A DNA stretch of 64,000 nucleotides, from positions 3,658,001 through 3,722,000 of the forward strand of contig NZ_CP036402.1 of NCBI RefSeq assembly GCF_004322855.1. Reading direction: 5' to 3'. The notes beneath the pieces are model-generated. The model was given only the letters and a program-made list of their open reading frames with translations. It did no database searches and was not told the DNA's origin. Position numbers and translations under genes: made by a program. The stretch is from Egibacter rhizosphaerae. GTDB taxonomy: Bacteria; Actinomycetota; Nitriliruptoria; Euzebyales; Egibacteraceae. This document shows positions 24,639 through 32,542 of this stretch, piece after piece. How positions within the stretch are numbered: position 1 is the stretch's first letter; the number at the start of each line of letters is the position of its first letter.

Positions 24639-25321
24639 CCGTGACCCCGATCCCACCACCCGAGCAGCGCCAGGGACCTCCACCCGACGCGGTGCGCGTC
24701 GTGATCGTCGACGATCACCGTCTCTTCCTGTCCGGAGTGCGCGCCGAGCTCGGCAACCACGTCGCGATCGTGGGGGAGGCCAGCGACGTCGACGAGGCCG
24801 TGCAGGTCATCGCCCGCGAGCAGCCCGACGTCGTGCTGTGCGATGTGCACATGCCGGGCGGGGGTGGCCGCGCGGTCATCGAGCACGTCCGTGAACGCCA
24901 CCCCGAGGTGACGTTCCTCGCGATCAGCGTGTCCGATGCGGCCGAGGACGTCATCGGCACCATCCGGGCAGGCGCCCGTGGCTACGTGACGAAGACGATC
25001 GAACCCCACGAGTTGGCCGACGCGATCCGCCGGGTCAACGAGGGCGACGCGGTCTTCAGCCCGCGGTTGGCGGGCTTCGTCCTCGATGCGTTCGCCGGCC
25101 AGGTCGCCGAGCCGGTGGACCCCGAGCTGGACCAGCTCACCCAGCGCGAGCGCGAGGTGCTCCGCCTCATCGCCCGCGGCTACGCGTACAAGCAGGTCGC
25201 CCGTCGCCTCGAGATCTCGATCAAGACCGTCGAGCACCACGTCTCGGCGGTGCTGCGCAAGCTGCAGTTGTCCAGCCGTCACGAGCTGACGCGTTGGGCG
25301 ACCGACCGCCGCATCGTCTGA
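24635..25321 (+). CDS. NarL/LuxR-type response regulator (LiaR-like)
   Basis: A 228-residue DNA-binding response regulator. The receiver domain (about 20-135) has the acidic pair VDDH, phospho-acceptor Asp70 (VVLCDVHMPG), a conserved Ser/Thr region and Lys in YVTKTIEP. The C-terminal LuxR-type helix-turn-helix (about 155-215) reads LTQREREVLRLIARGY with recognition helix KTVEHHVSAVLRKL. The first GTG (24635) overlaps the kinase stop codon in a GTGA arrangement, so translation is coupled. It should be phosphorylated by the PspC-kinase and act on envelope-stress genes, probably including the divergent PspC operon. Confidence 0.9.
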   Translation: MTVTPIPPPEQRQGPPPDAVRVVIVDDHRLFLSGVRAELGNHVAIVGEASDVDEAVQVIAREQPDVVLCDVHMPGGGGRAVIEHVRERHPEVTFLAISVSDAAEDVIGTIRAGARGYVTKTIEPHELADAIRRVNEGDAVFSPRLAGFVLDAFAGQVAEPVDPELDQLTQREREVLRLIARGYAYKQVARRLEISIKTVEHHVSAVLRKLQLSSRHELTRWATDRRIV

Positions 25322-25386
25322 GCCGCGTCCGGGCCGCCGGCGCGGCCTCGACCACTTGGTGCGCTGACCGCATGCTGTGCAGGAGT

Positions 25387-25446
25387 GCGCCGAGGCGTGG
25401 TGCGGTTGCCCGCACCGGCGCGGGTAACTGCACCACGCCTCGGCGC
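25387..25446. repeat. 60-bp palindromic element with nested inverted repeat
   Basis: Outer arms GCGCCGAGGCGTGGTGC and GCACCACGCCTCGGCGC are a perfect 17-bp inverted repeat. Inside lies a second inverted repeat, GTTGCCCGC/GCGGGTAAC, with one mismatch. The inner half GCGGGTAAC recurs in the neighbouring elements, suggesting a related family of intergenic palindromes. Confidence 0.92.
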
Positions 25447-25473
25447 CCCTGTAGGTTCGCGGGGTTCGGGTCG

Positions 25474-25539
25474 AACGGTGACCCGCGCGGGCGCGGGTAA
25501 CCGTTCCGCGGATGCAGGGGCGCGGGTAACCGTTCCGCG
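25474..25539. repeat. Palindrome plus direct-repeat half copy
   Basis: AACGGTGACCCGCGC (25474-25488) and GCGCGGGTAACCGTT (25491-25505) form a 15-bp inverted repeat with one mismatch and a two-base centre. The right half and its flank, GCGCGGGTAACCGTTCCGCG, recurs exactly at 25520-25539, 29 bases downstream. Confidence 0.92.
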
Positions 25540-25748
25540 ACTGCGCGGCGGGCAGGGGTGGGTTCCGCCCTGCGCGGGGGTCACACGCTGAGCCCGCGCG
25601 GACACTCGCTCTGCGGCGCGAGTCTGCGGTGCGAGTCCGGGGGGACCCCGGGATCGACACGCCGGGTCCGTAACCTGCCGGGCCGCGGCACCGTCTTCCG
25701 TGTGACGACCGGTGCTGGAAGGCGCAAGGACGGCGCGGGAGTAGTGCG

Positions 25749-26210
25749 CTGGAGGACTTCTACCGGGCCCATGCCAGGGCCGTGCACGCCTTCCTGCACG
25801 GACTGTGCCGGAACCGCGACACCGCGGAGGACCTGATGCAGGAGACCTTCGTACGCGCCACGAGGGCGATGGGCGGCTACCGCGGGGGCAGCCCGCGGGC
25901 GTGGTTGTTCGCGATTGCACGCACCACGTTCCTCGACGCCACGCGCCGGGACACGCCCGAGCCGGTGGAGGAGCCCCCGGTCACGTCGTCGCGCGATCCC
26001 GACGTCGCGGAGGCCGAGACCGTCCGCCGCGCGCTGGCGCGCCTGCCGGAGGCGCAGCGCGCCGCGCTGGTCCTCGGGGACCAGCTCGAGGTGCCCTACG
26101 CCGAGATCGGGCAAGTGTTGGGCCGCAGCGAGGGAGCGGTCAAGGTGCTCATCCACCGTGCTCGCGCCTCCTTCCGGCGCGCCTACGAGGAGGAGGGCGG
26201 CCATGCCTGA
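25749..26210 (+). CDS. ECF-type RNA polymerase sigma factor, probable CTG start
   Basis: A 153-residue extracytoplasmic-function sigma factor. Region 2 spans LEDFYRAHARAVHAFLHGL through EDLMQETFVRATRAMGGYRG and GSPRAWLFAIARTTFLD. Region 4 reads LARLPEAQRAALVLGDQL then YAEIGQVLGRSEGAVKVLIHRAR. The only standard start in frame is GTG 25782, which would cut off the conserved DFYRAHARA part of region 2.1. The CTG at 25749, seven bases after GGGAG, gives a complete protein. A missing base after GTG 25744 is the alternative explanation. Its stop overlaps the zinc-finger anti-sigma gene by eight bases, a classic sigma/anti-sigma pair. Confidence 0.82.
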   Translation: MEDFYRAHARAVHAFLHGLCRNRDTAEDLMQETFVRATRAMGGYRGGSPRAWLFAIARTTFLDATRRDTPEPVEEPPVTSSRDPDVAEAETVRRALARLPEAQRAALVLGDQLEVPYAEIGQVLGRSEGAVKVLIHRARASFRRAYEEEGGHA

Positions 26211-27351
26211 ACGCGACGCGGCGTGGTCGGGGGACGAGCGGACCCCTCATCCCGATCGTCGGACGATCCGTCGCTACCTCGACGATCGGCTGGAGGCCTC
26301 GGACGTCAGGGTCGTGGAGGCGCACCTCGCCGACTGCGAGGCCTGCGGGGCGGCGCTGGAGGTCGAGGAGCCACCGGTCGGCCTCCCCGGACCCGACGAT
26401 CCCACGGGATGGGACGAGCGGCGGTTCCGCCGGATCGTGCGACGCACGCTGCTGCGCACGGCGGTGGACGTGCTGCTGCTGGGGCTCGCGGCCGTGGTCG
26501 CCGCCACCCTCCTGTCGTGGTTCGTGTGGCATCCCCTCGTGGTCGATCGCGGCGGGCGGGTCGCGGACACGGTCCAGGCGGCCGCGGACCTGCCGATGCT
26601 CACGGTGCCCGGCGCGGAGGTGTCACAGGTGCGCTCGCATCCCGGGCTTCTGCGCCGATCCGTCGAGGCGGACGTGCAGCATCGGCTCGGCGGCGCGGAC
26701 GAGTCGTTGGTGACCTACGGGGTGCACCTCGGACCCTTCGGGGCAACGAGGTTGCACGAGATGGACCTCGCACCGTTCGGTCAGACGCTCCCGGTCGATG
26801 GTCGGCAGGAGTTCGAGCCCGACCGGCTCCCCACCGGTACGTCCGTCTCGGTGCACGCGCGCTGGGACGACCCGCTGGGGCGCTCACGGGTGGACGAGAT
26901 GGCCGTGGGCGCCGGCGACGTCGCGCTGGAATGGGTCGGGTTCGAGGCCGGTGCCGCCGACGGGGAGGTCCCCCCTGCTCCGCTCGGGTACGGGGCGTGT
27001 CACCGCGCCGAGGAGGTGGAGGCGTCGGGCCTCGGGAGCTTCGGGATGTCGCCGGTGGTGCGCGAGTTCCCGAGGGAGGCCGGCGGTGGTGCGACCCGCG
27101 CGCTCGAGGAGGCCCGCCGGGCGACGGAAGGCCTCGTCGACGCGCGTGCCGACCTCCGCCCGCCCCGCCGGACGTTGCCCGACGAGCCCGGGAGCCTCGT
27201 GGACCGGCTCGCCGACGATCCCGGAGTGCGGGAGGTCGTGCTGACCGGCGCGCTCGACGACGTCGCTGCGCTCGTCGACCGCGAGGGGCCCGAGACGGCC
27301 AGACTCATCGACGCCGACCTCGACACCGGACCGGCCGAGCCCTGCGGGTAG
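26203..27351 (+). CDS. Zinc-finger anti-sigma factor with large extracytoplasmic domain
   Basis: A 382-residue membrane protein. The N-terminal zf-HC2 anti-sigma zinc finger carries HLADCEACG (H-x3-C-x2-C, near residue 45). One membrane helix (about 88-110, LLLGLAAVVAATLLSWFVW) leads to a 270-residue outer domain I do not recognise. The ATG follows GAGGAGGAGG and overlaps the sigma gene by eight bases. The cytoplasmic part should hold the sigma factor until a signal reaches the outer domain. The signal is unknown. The length of the outer domain is larger than that of simple anti-sigma factors. Confidence 0.83.
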   Translation: MPERDAAWSGDERTPHPDRRTIRRYLDDRLEASDVRVVEAHLADCEACGAALEVEEPPVGLPGPDDPTGWDERRFRRIVRRTLLRTAVDVLLLGLAAVVAATLLSWFVWHPLVVDRGGRVADTVQAAADLPMLTVPGAEVSQVRSHPGLLRRSVEADVQHRLGGADESLVTYGVHLGPFGATRLHEMDLAPFGQTLPVDGRQEFEPDRLPTGTSVSVHARWDDPLGRSRVDEMAVGAGDVALEWVGFEAGAADGEVPPAPLGYGACHRAEEVEASGLGSFGMSPVVREFPREAGGGATRALEEARRATEGLVDARADLRPPRRTLPDEPGSLVDRLADDPGVREVVLTGALDDVAALVDREGPETARLIDADLDTGPAEPCG

Positions 27352-27367
27352 CGCCAAGGAGCGTGCC

Positions 27368-28150
27368 ATGACCTCGACACGACCGTTCGCGACGCCGGGC
27401 AGGCTTGTCGGCGCGGGGCTCGTCCTGCACGGAATCGCGCTGGTGGGCAGGCTGATCGGCCTCGCGGGGGCACCGGTGGCCGAGCCGTGGCAGGCGGCGC
27501 TCGTCCACGGATTGGCGGTCGGTGTGCCGCTCGCGCTCGTCGCCCCCGCCCTCGCGATCGTGGCCTGGCGACGCCGTGACCGCGTCCTCCTCGGGGTCGC
27601 CGCGGTCCTGCTGTTGCCGGCGATCGTGCTGACGTTCGGGGCGAGCCTGCTCGCGACGCTCGCGTGGCTGGGCGCGCTCCGGGGCATGCCCCATCGCGCC
27701 GACCTCGCGCGGCCCGTGCGCCCGACCGCCCTGGTGATCCCCGTCGTCGGGCTGGTGGCCGCGGCCGCGCTGGTTCCCGCGGTCTACCAACGCCCGATGT
27801 GCTGGACGTTCGCCGAGGACGAGGACGGCGACCGCACGTACGAGCTGGCTCCCGAACTCGTGGAGGGGCCGACCTACGACCTCGCGGAACCGGGGCTCTC
27901 GTGGTCGACGCTGACCTCGGCGGGATCGACCGAGTCCCGTCCGGCCGGTGGGGACACCCCGGACGACGTGGTCCGGGTGGGGGACTCCTGCGTCAGCCAC
28001 CGCGCCGGCCCGCTGCAGGCCGCGGTCGCGGGCGGCCTCGCGCTCGCCGCGGTCGGGGTCGCGTACCGGCTCGCGGCGGTGCGGCCCGGTGCCGCGGACG
28101 ACGCCCCGGGGACCTCGCGTCCCGCGTCGGCGTCCGCCGACGAGGGGTGA
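27368..28150 (+). CDS. Hypothetical membrane protein
   Basis: A 260-residue protein with about five predicted helices and a hydrophilic insert of some 90 residues before the last helix, containing two Cys residues (MCWTF and DSCVSHR) that could form an extracytoplasmic disulfide. I do not recognise the family. It starts 17 bases after the anti-sigma gene with AAGGAG in front of the ATG, so it is probably part of the sigma/anti-sigma operon and may act at the envelope. Confidence 0.7.
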   Translation: MTSTRPFATPGRLVGAGLVLHGIALVGRLIGLAGAPVAEPWQAALVHGLAVGVPLALVAPALAIVAWRRRDRVLLGVAAVLLLPAIVLTFGASLLATLAWLGALRGMPHRADLARPVRPTALVIPVVGLVAAAALVPAVYQRPMCWTFAEDEDGDRTYELAPELVEGPTYDLAEPGLSWSTLTSAGSTESRPAGGDTPDDVVRVGDSCVSHRAGPLQAAVAGGLALAAVGVAYRLAAVRPGAADDAPGTSRPASASADEG

Positions 28151-28157
28151 GGTCGCG

Positions 28158-28697
28158 TCACCCTTCGTCGATCTCCGGGGCCGGGTACGCGGTCGCGATG
28201 CGCTCGTCCGCGCCCGCCGAGCGCGCCACCATGTCGTCGTGCAGCGCCTCGAGCCGCTCGGCGAGCTCCGGGTCGGTGATCGCGAGGATCCGCGCCGCGA
28301 GCAGCCCCGCGTTGCGTGCGTTGCCGACCGCCACCGTCGCCACCGGCACCCCACGGGGCATCTGCACGATCGACAGGAGGCTGTCGAGACCGTCGAGGTG
28401 GCGGAGCGGAACGGGCACCCCGATCACCGGCAGCCGCGTCGCGGAGGCGAGCATCCCGGGCAGGTGCGCGGCGCCTCCCGCGCCGGCGACGATCGTCTCG
28501 AGCCCACGCCACGCGGCGTCACGGGCATAGCCGAGCATGTCGAACGGTCGGCGGTGCGCCGACAGCACGCGGACCTCGCGGGCGACACCGAGCTCGTCGA
28601 GGATGTCGATCGCGCCACGCATCACTTCCAGGTCGGTGTCGCTGCCCATCACGATGCCCACGCGGGGTTGCGCCTCGGCGGGGTCCTCGTGGGTCAC
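28158..28697 (-). CDS. purE: N5-carboxyaminoimidazole ribonucleotide mutase
   Basis: A 179-residue class I PurE, converting N5-CAIR to CAIR in purine synthesis. Signature stretches are [14 protein letters not shown], the SAHRRP loop with the catalytic His, [13 protein letters not shown], and PVIGVPVP. The protein is cytosolic and normally an octamer. Its GTG overlaps the purK stop (GTGA), so it is translated together with PurK, which makes its substrate. Length is normal for the family. Confidence 0.95.
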   Translation of the reverse strand: MTHEDPAEAQPRVGIVMGSDTDLEVMRGAIDILDELGVAREVRVLSAHRRPFDMLGYARDAAWRGLETIVAGAGGAAHLPGMLASATRLPVIGVPVPLRHLDGLDSLLSIVQMPRGVPVATVAVGNARNAGLLAARILAITDPELAERLEALHDDMVARSAGADERIATAYPAPEIDEG

Positions 28698-29941
28698 GGC
28701 TGCTCACCTCCGGAGCGGTCGAGGGCCGGTCGCTGCGGGTCGTTCGTCGCGGGGTCGCCCCCTCCTCGGGCGAGCCTCGGCTCGCGTGCGCCGACCAGCC
28801 GTGCCGCAGCCCGGTGCGCACGTTCGCGGGCGGTCTCGGCGTCCGGGCCGCAGACGGTGACGTGGCCGACCTTGCGGCCCGCCCGAGCGGTCTTGCCGTA
28901 CAGGTGCACGGCGGCGTCGCCGATCGTCAGCGCGTCCGACCGGTGCGCCGCGGGGTCGCTGCCGTCGCCCGGGCCGAGCACGTTCACGGTCACCGACGCG
29001 GGCGCGCGAACGTTCGGATCCCCCAATGGCCAGCCGAGGACTCCCCGCAGGTGGTTGGCGAACTGGCTCGTGGTGGCGCCTTCGATGGTCCAGTGCCCGG
29101 AGTTGTGCGGGCGGGTGGCCACCTCGTTGATCAACACCTGCTCGCCGGTCCAGAACAGCTCCACCGCGCAGATCCCGTCGGCGGCGACCAACTCGGCGAC
29201 GAGCGCCGCCACCTTCCCGGCATGCGCGGCGACCTCGTCGGGCACGCGCGCCGGGGCGATCACCTCGGTGCAGATGCCGTTCTGCTGGACCGTCTCCGTC
29301 GGGGGATAGACCACGGTCTCGCCATGGTGTCGGCGACGTGCGACGAGCACGGCGAGCTCGGCGGCCAGCGGTACCCGCTGCTCGATCAATGCCGGGCCGC
29401 CGCCGATGGACGCCCACGCGTCGGGCAGGCCCTCGGGATCGTCGGCGGTGGCTACCCCTCGGCCGTCGTAGCCGCCTCGCGGGGCCTTCACGACGACGGG
29501 CCAGCCGACGTGCTCTGCCGCGGCGAGGGCCGCATCCACGTCGTCGGCCAGGCGATGCGCCGGAACGGGCGCCCCCGCCGCCTCGAGGATGGCCCGCTGA
29601 TGGGCCTTGTCCTGAGCCATGCGCAGGGCCGCGGGGCTGGGCGCGAACGGTGCTCCCTGCGCCGCGAGCGGATCGAGCACGGCCGGGTCGACGAGCTCGT
29701 GATCGAAGGTCACGACGTCGCAGCGCTCGACGAGGTCGGCCAGGGCGTCCTTGTCGGGAACCCCGATCCGGGTCGCGGGCACGACCTGTGCCGCGCTCGC
29801 GTCCTCGGCCTCGGCGAGCAGCTCGAGCCGTACGCCGAGCGGGACCGCCGCCGCCGCCAGCATGCGAGCGAGCTGCCCCGCGCCCACGACCCCGACCCGT
29901 GGCCACGCGACGGCTCGTTCGGTTCCCGGCGGGGTGCTCAT
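28694..29941 (-). CDS. purK: N5-carboxyaminoimidazole ribonucleotide synthase
   Basis: A 415-residue ATP-grasp enzyme that carboxylates AIR to N5-CAIR using ATP and bicarbonate. The N-terminal nucleotide fold begins [18 protein letters not shown]. The ATP-grasp core contains [14 protein letters not shown] and ICAVELFW, and the C-terminal part has [16 protein letters not shown]. The ATG at 29941 was chosen because the conserved glycine loop follows within 20 residues. The reading frame extends further upstream but those residues are not PurK-like. It is followed by purE with a four-base overlap. Confidence 0.95.
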   Translation of the reverse strand: MSTPPGTERAVAWPRVGVVGAGQLARMLAAAAVPLGVRLELLAEAEDASAAQVVPATRIGVPDKDALADLVERCDVVTFDHELVDPAVLDPLAAQGAPFAPSPAALRMAQDKAHQRAILEAAGAPVPAHRLADDVDAALAAAEHVGWPVVVKAPRGGYDGRGVATADDPEGLPDAWASIGGGPALIEQRVPLAAELAVLVARRRHHGETVVYPPTETVQQNGICTEVIAPARVPDEVAAHAGKVAALVAELVAADGICAVELFWTGEQVLINEVATRPHNSGHWTIEGATTSQFANHLRGVLGWPLGDPNVRAPASVTVNVLGPGDGSDPAAHRSDALTIGDAAVHLYGKTARAGRKVGHVTVCGPDAETARERAHRAAARLVGAREPRLARGGGDPATNDPQRPALDRSGGEQP

Positions 29942-30125
29942 GCGCGCATCCTCGCACGCCGAGGGCGGCCCACGGGAGGCAACGGATCCGCATCCGGTGA
30001 TTCGTGGCCGGGCCCCTCGGGGAACGGTCGGTGCGGGCCACCGTACGAACCGACCGGCCGTGGACTCACACGAAGCAGGCACGACGACGAGACTCGCGAG
30101 CGACACGCGATCGGAGGATCACGGC

Positions 30126-30344
30126 ATGGCGAACGGCAAGCGCATCCAGGCATCGCAGAACGGGCCCTACCTGATCGCCGGGCCGCTCACGATCGTGGAT
30201 CCGCAGGGCAACGAGTTGTCCGTGCCGGAGGACGAGGCCGCCGCACTCTGCCGCTGCGGCGCGTCGACCACCAAGCCGTTCTGCGACGGTACCCACTCCA
30301 AGATCGGGTTCGACGCCGCCGAGGCCGCCGTCGGCAACAGCTGA
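30126..30344 (+). CDS. CDGSH iron-sulfur domain protein
   Basis: A 72-residue protein that is essentially one CDGSH domain. The motif CRCGASTTKPFCDGTHSKIG supplies the three Cys and one His that bind a 2Fe-2S cluster. The N-terminal part GPYLIAGPLTIVD is typical of the small bacterial members. The role is probably redox or cluster transfer, but specific partners are not known. GGAGGAT before the ATG at 30126 supports this start over a longer in-frame one. It stands alone, divergent from purEK. Confidence 0.92.
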   Translation: MANGKRIQASQNGPYLIAGPLTIVDPQGNELSVPEDEAAALCRCGASTTKPFCDGTHSKIGFDAAEAAVGNS

Positions 30345-30432
30345 CCCGAACCACAGTCGAATAGCGACCGGTCACTGTCACGCGCGACGCGGCCGCCGGA
30401 ACGCGGTCGCCGTCGGGGCCCGCGGATGGAGG

Positions 30433-31104
30433 TCACGGCTCGGGGGCGTGGGCGAGCAGTACCTCGCCGGCGGCCAGCCCCGAGGTGACCGCCGCGACCT
30501 CGTCGCCCGCGAGGGCGACGAGCGCCGTCGGCTCTCCCCGTTCCTCGTCGACATCGAGGCCCACCACCGGGCGCTGTTGGGCCACCAGCGTCGCGGCTTC
30601 CTCGCGACGACCCAGCACCCACACGTCGACCCAGCCGCCCGCCGTGACCCCCCAGTCCTCCTCGACCGGCACCGGAACCGCGCGCAGGCTCCCGGGCAGC
30701 GCTCCGGCGGGGCCCGCGGCGTGAAGGTGCGTGGACGTCACGACCGCGCCCTCGGGAAGGGCGAGCGCGAGCCGTGCGTCGGGCTCCACTCGCGAGACGG
30801 CGTCGGGGGGCGCGAGCGCCGCGGGCCGGCGTTCGGTCGTCACCGTGGCGTGATCCCCCGGAGCGTGGTCGTGTTCGGCGACGGCGACGCGCACCGGTTC
30901 ACCGCCCCAGCGGAGCTGGGCGAGTTGCACCCGGGTCTCGGCAGCGAGCACGAGTGCGAGCACCAGGAGCACCACGATCGTCGGCCGGGCGCGCGGCGGC
31001 AGGCCCGCCCACCACTCGCTGGCCGCGTCGATCGGGCGTGGGAGCGCCGGCAGCGGGCCGCGCAGGAGCCCACGGAGCGGGCCGGGTGACGTCGAGCCGT
31101 CCAT
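30433..31104 (-). CDS. SAF-domain membrane protein (CpaB/RcpC-like)
   Basis: A 223-residue protein with one N-terminal membrane helix (about 41-58, PTIVVLLVLALVLAAET). An extracytoplasmic SAF/RcpC-like region follows, with two-stage motifs such as ARLALALPEGAVVTSTHL and VDVWVLG. CpaB-type proteins act in Flp pilus assembly, but no other pilus gene is present here, so a pilus role is uncertain. The gene is next to the fmdB-like gene on the same strand. Confidence 0.65.
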   Translation of the reverse strand: MDGSTSPGPLRGLLRGPLPALPRPIDAASEWWAGLPPRARPTIVVLLVLALVLAAETRVQLAQLRWGGEPVRVAVAEHDHAPGDHATVTTERRPAALAPPDAVSRVEPDARLALALPEGAVVTSTHLHAAGPAGALPGSLRAVPVPVEEDWGVTAGGWVDVWVLGRREEAATLVAQQRPVVGLDVDEERGEPTALVALAGDEVAAVTSGLAAGEVLLAHAPEP

Positions 31105-31220
31105 GCCCGCAGCATGCGCCCGCCTCCCGCGCTATCGCGGAGTCGGCACACGGAGGCTTGTGGAGCGTCGCGTGGAGGCCGTTCGCGTGAGGCCGTGGCG
31201 GGAGGCCGTGGTGGGCGGGG

Positions 31221-31622
31221 TCAGTCGCCGCTCGACGTCCCACCGGACTTCGTGCCGTCGGTGCTGGACGCCGCGCTCTTCGCGTCGCTGGACCCCCCGT
31301 CGCTGCCGGCTCCCTCGGAGGATCCGTTGCTCCCGCCGTCGGACCCACCCGAGCCGTCCCCGGTCCCGTCAGAGGTCCCGCCATCGCTGCTGGCCGCGGG
31401 CTCCGAGGTCTTCGTGCCGGTCTTCTTGCCGTTGTCCGACGCCTCGGCGCGCGAGTCGGTGACGTAGAAGCCCGAGCCCTTGAACACGATCCCGGCGGCG
31501 TTGAACACCTTGCGCAGCGACCCGCCGCACCGAGCGCACTCGCGGAGCGGGTCATCGTGGAAGGACTGCCAGACCTCGAAGCGGTCCTCGCAGTCTCGGC
31601 ACAGGTACTCGTACGTCGGCAT
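31221..31622 (-). CDS. FmdB-family zinc-ribbon protein
   Basis: A 133-residue protein with an N-terminal FmdB/CxxC regulatory ribbon (MPTYEYLCRDCEDRFE, then CARCGGSLRK) binding one zinc through two CxxC pairs. The KGSGFYVTDS motif is typical. The tail of about 70 residues is Ser/Gly/Asp-rich and low complexity. The corresponding mycobacterial protein, Rv0991c, is likewise serine-rich and lies in the same order beside cyclo-ligase and galU. GGGAGG precedes the ATG. Confidence 0.88.
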   Translation of the reverse strand: MPTYEYLCRDCEDRFEVWQSFHDDPLRECARCGGSLRKVFNAAGIVFKGSGFYVTDSRAEASDNGKKTGTKTSEPAASSDGGTSDGTGDGSGGSDGGSNGSSEGAGSDGGSSDAKSAASSTDGTKSGGTSSGD

Positions 31623-31742
31623 TGGACCTCCCGCGGGCGAACGACCCCCCTAAGTATGGCGAGGAGCGCACCGCGTTGCCAACAGCACCCCCCGTGCGGT
31701 CGGCCGCCGTTCGCACGCGCCGCACGGCTGCCCGCCCGTCGC

Positions 31743-32318
31743 TCAGTCGCTCGGTCGCAGCACGCCGGTCTCGGTCACGACGGCGTCGAGTCGCTGGTCG
31801 TGGTTCTCGGTCGGCAGGTGCGGAAGGACCTGCGCCGCGTACGCGACCCCGATTCGCGTCGGCGCCTCGAGACGGGTGAGGAGTCGGTCGAAGTGTCCGC
31901 CGCCGTAGCCGATGCGGGTGCCGTCGGGTGCGAAGCCGACGCCGGGCACGAGGACGACGTCGACGGCCGGGGCGGATTCGCGCGGCAGGTCCGGGCTCGG
32001 TTCGCGGACGCCCCGATAGCCCGCGGCGAGGTCGCTCGTGAGGTCGTGCACGCGGGCGAGGGTGAGCTCCGGCCCGTCCACGACCGGGAGGTAGACGGCG
32101 ACGTCGCGCCCGAGCAGTACCTCGAGCAGGGGGTCGAGGTCGACCTCCGAGCCCGTGGCGGCGTAGGCCACGATCGTGGCGGCCCCGCGGACCTCCTCCA
32201 GCGCCGCGAGGCGGGCCCGGATCCGTGCCGCTGCGCTCGCCCTGGTCTCGTCGTCGAGGGCGTCGCGAGCTTCGCGCGCCGAACGGCGGGCCGCGCGCTT
32301 GGTCGCCTGTTCGTCCAC
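31743..32318 (-). CDS. 5-formyltetrahydrofolate cyclo-ligase
   Basis: A 191-residue enzyme that converts 5-formyl-THF to 5,10-methenyl-THF using ATP. The N-terminal helix KRAARRSAREARDAL and the C-terminal signature VPGVGFAPDGTRIGYGGGHFDR with its Gly-rich loop are diagnostic. The GTG at 32318, behind GGGAGGAA, gives the usual family length and was preferred over a much longer upstream frame. It diverges from galU. Confidence 0.93.
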   Translation of the reverse strand: MDEQATKRAARRSAREARDALDDETRASAAARIRARLAALEEVRGAATIVAYAATGSEVDLDPLLEVLLGRDVAVYLPVVDGPELTLARVHDLTSDLAAGYRGVREPSPDLPRESAPAVDVVLVPGVGFAPDGTRIGYGGGHFDRLLTRLEAPTRIGVAYAAQVLPHLPTENHDQRLDAVVTETGVLRPSD

Positions 32319-32348
32319 GTGAGGTTCCTCCCCGTCGCTGGCACTGTC

Positions 32349-32397
32349 GGTCGCGGTTCGCGGTTCGCGGTTCGCGGTCGCGGTCGCGGTCGCGGCG
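32349..32397 (+). repeat. Short tandem repeat (CGCGGTT / CGCGGT)
   Basis: About three units of GGTTCGC followed by three of GGTCGC lie in the 224-base gap between the cyclo-ligase and galU starts. This is a slippage-prone microsatellite with no apparent function. Confidence 0.8.
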
Positions 32398-32449
32398 TCA
32401 GCCGGCGCCCGGTCGGCGCAACCAGGAGCGCCGATCGACCGCCGACTCC

Positions 32450-32455
32450 TACACT
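32450..32455 (+). promoter_or_regulatory. -10-like TACACT before galU
   Basis: TACACT lies 87 bases before the galU GTG in the divergent gap. No -35 consensus is visible upstream. Confidence 0.35.
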
Positions 32456-32542
32456 GCCGGGTCGAGGCACCCACAGGGGTCCGCGGGCGGGGCCACCGCC
32501 TGACCATGACACGGATCGGACCCGGACACGAAAGGATCGCGT

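Larger units (their letters stand above)
25322..25748. other. Gene-free stretch carrying palindromic repeats
   Basis: About 430 bases between the response regulator and the ECF sigma factor. No convincing reading frame is present on either strand. The first two thirds are occupied by inverted and direct repeats listed separately. The last 100 bases contain GGGAG at 25737-25741, which fits a start for the sigma gene at 25749. Confidence 0.7.

Noticed and set aside
25387-25539. CRISPR array
   Set aside because: The repeats are palindromic and differently spaced, with no regular repeat-spacer pattern and no cas genes.
30433-31104. Part of a Flp/Tad pilus locus
   Set aside because: The SAF-domain protein resembles CpaB, but no tadA, flp or rcp gene lies within the window.
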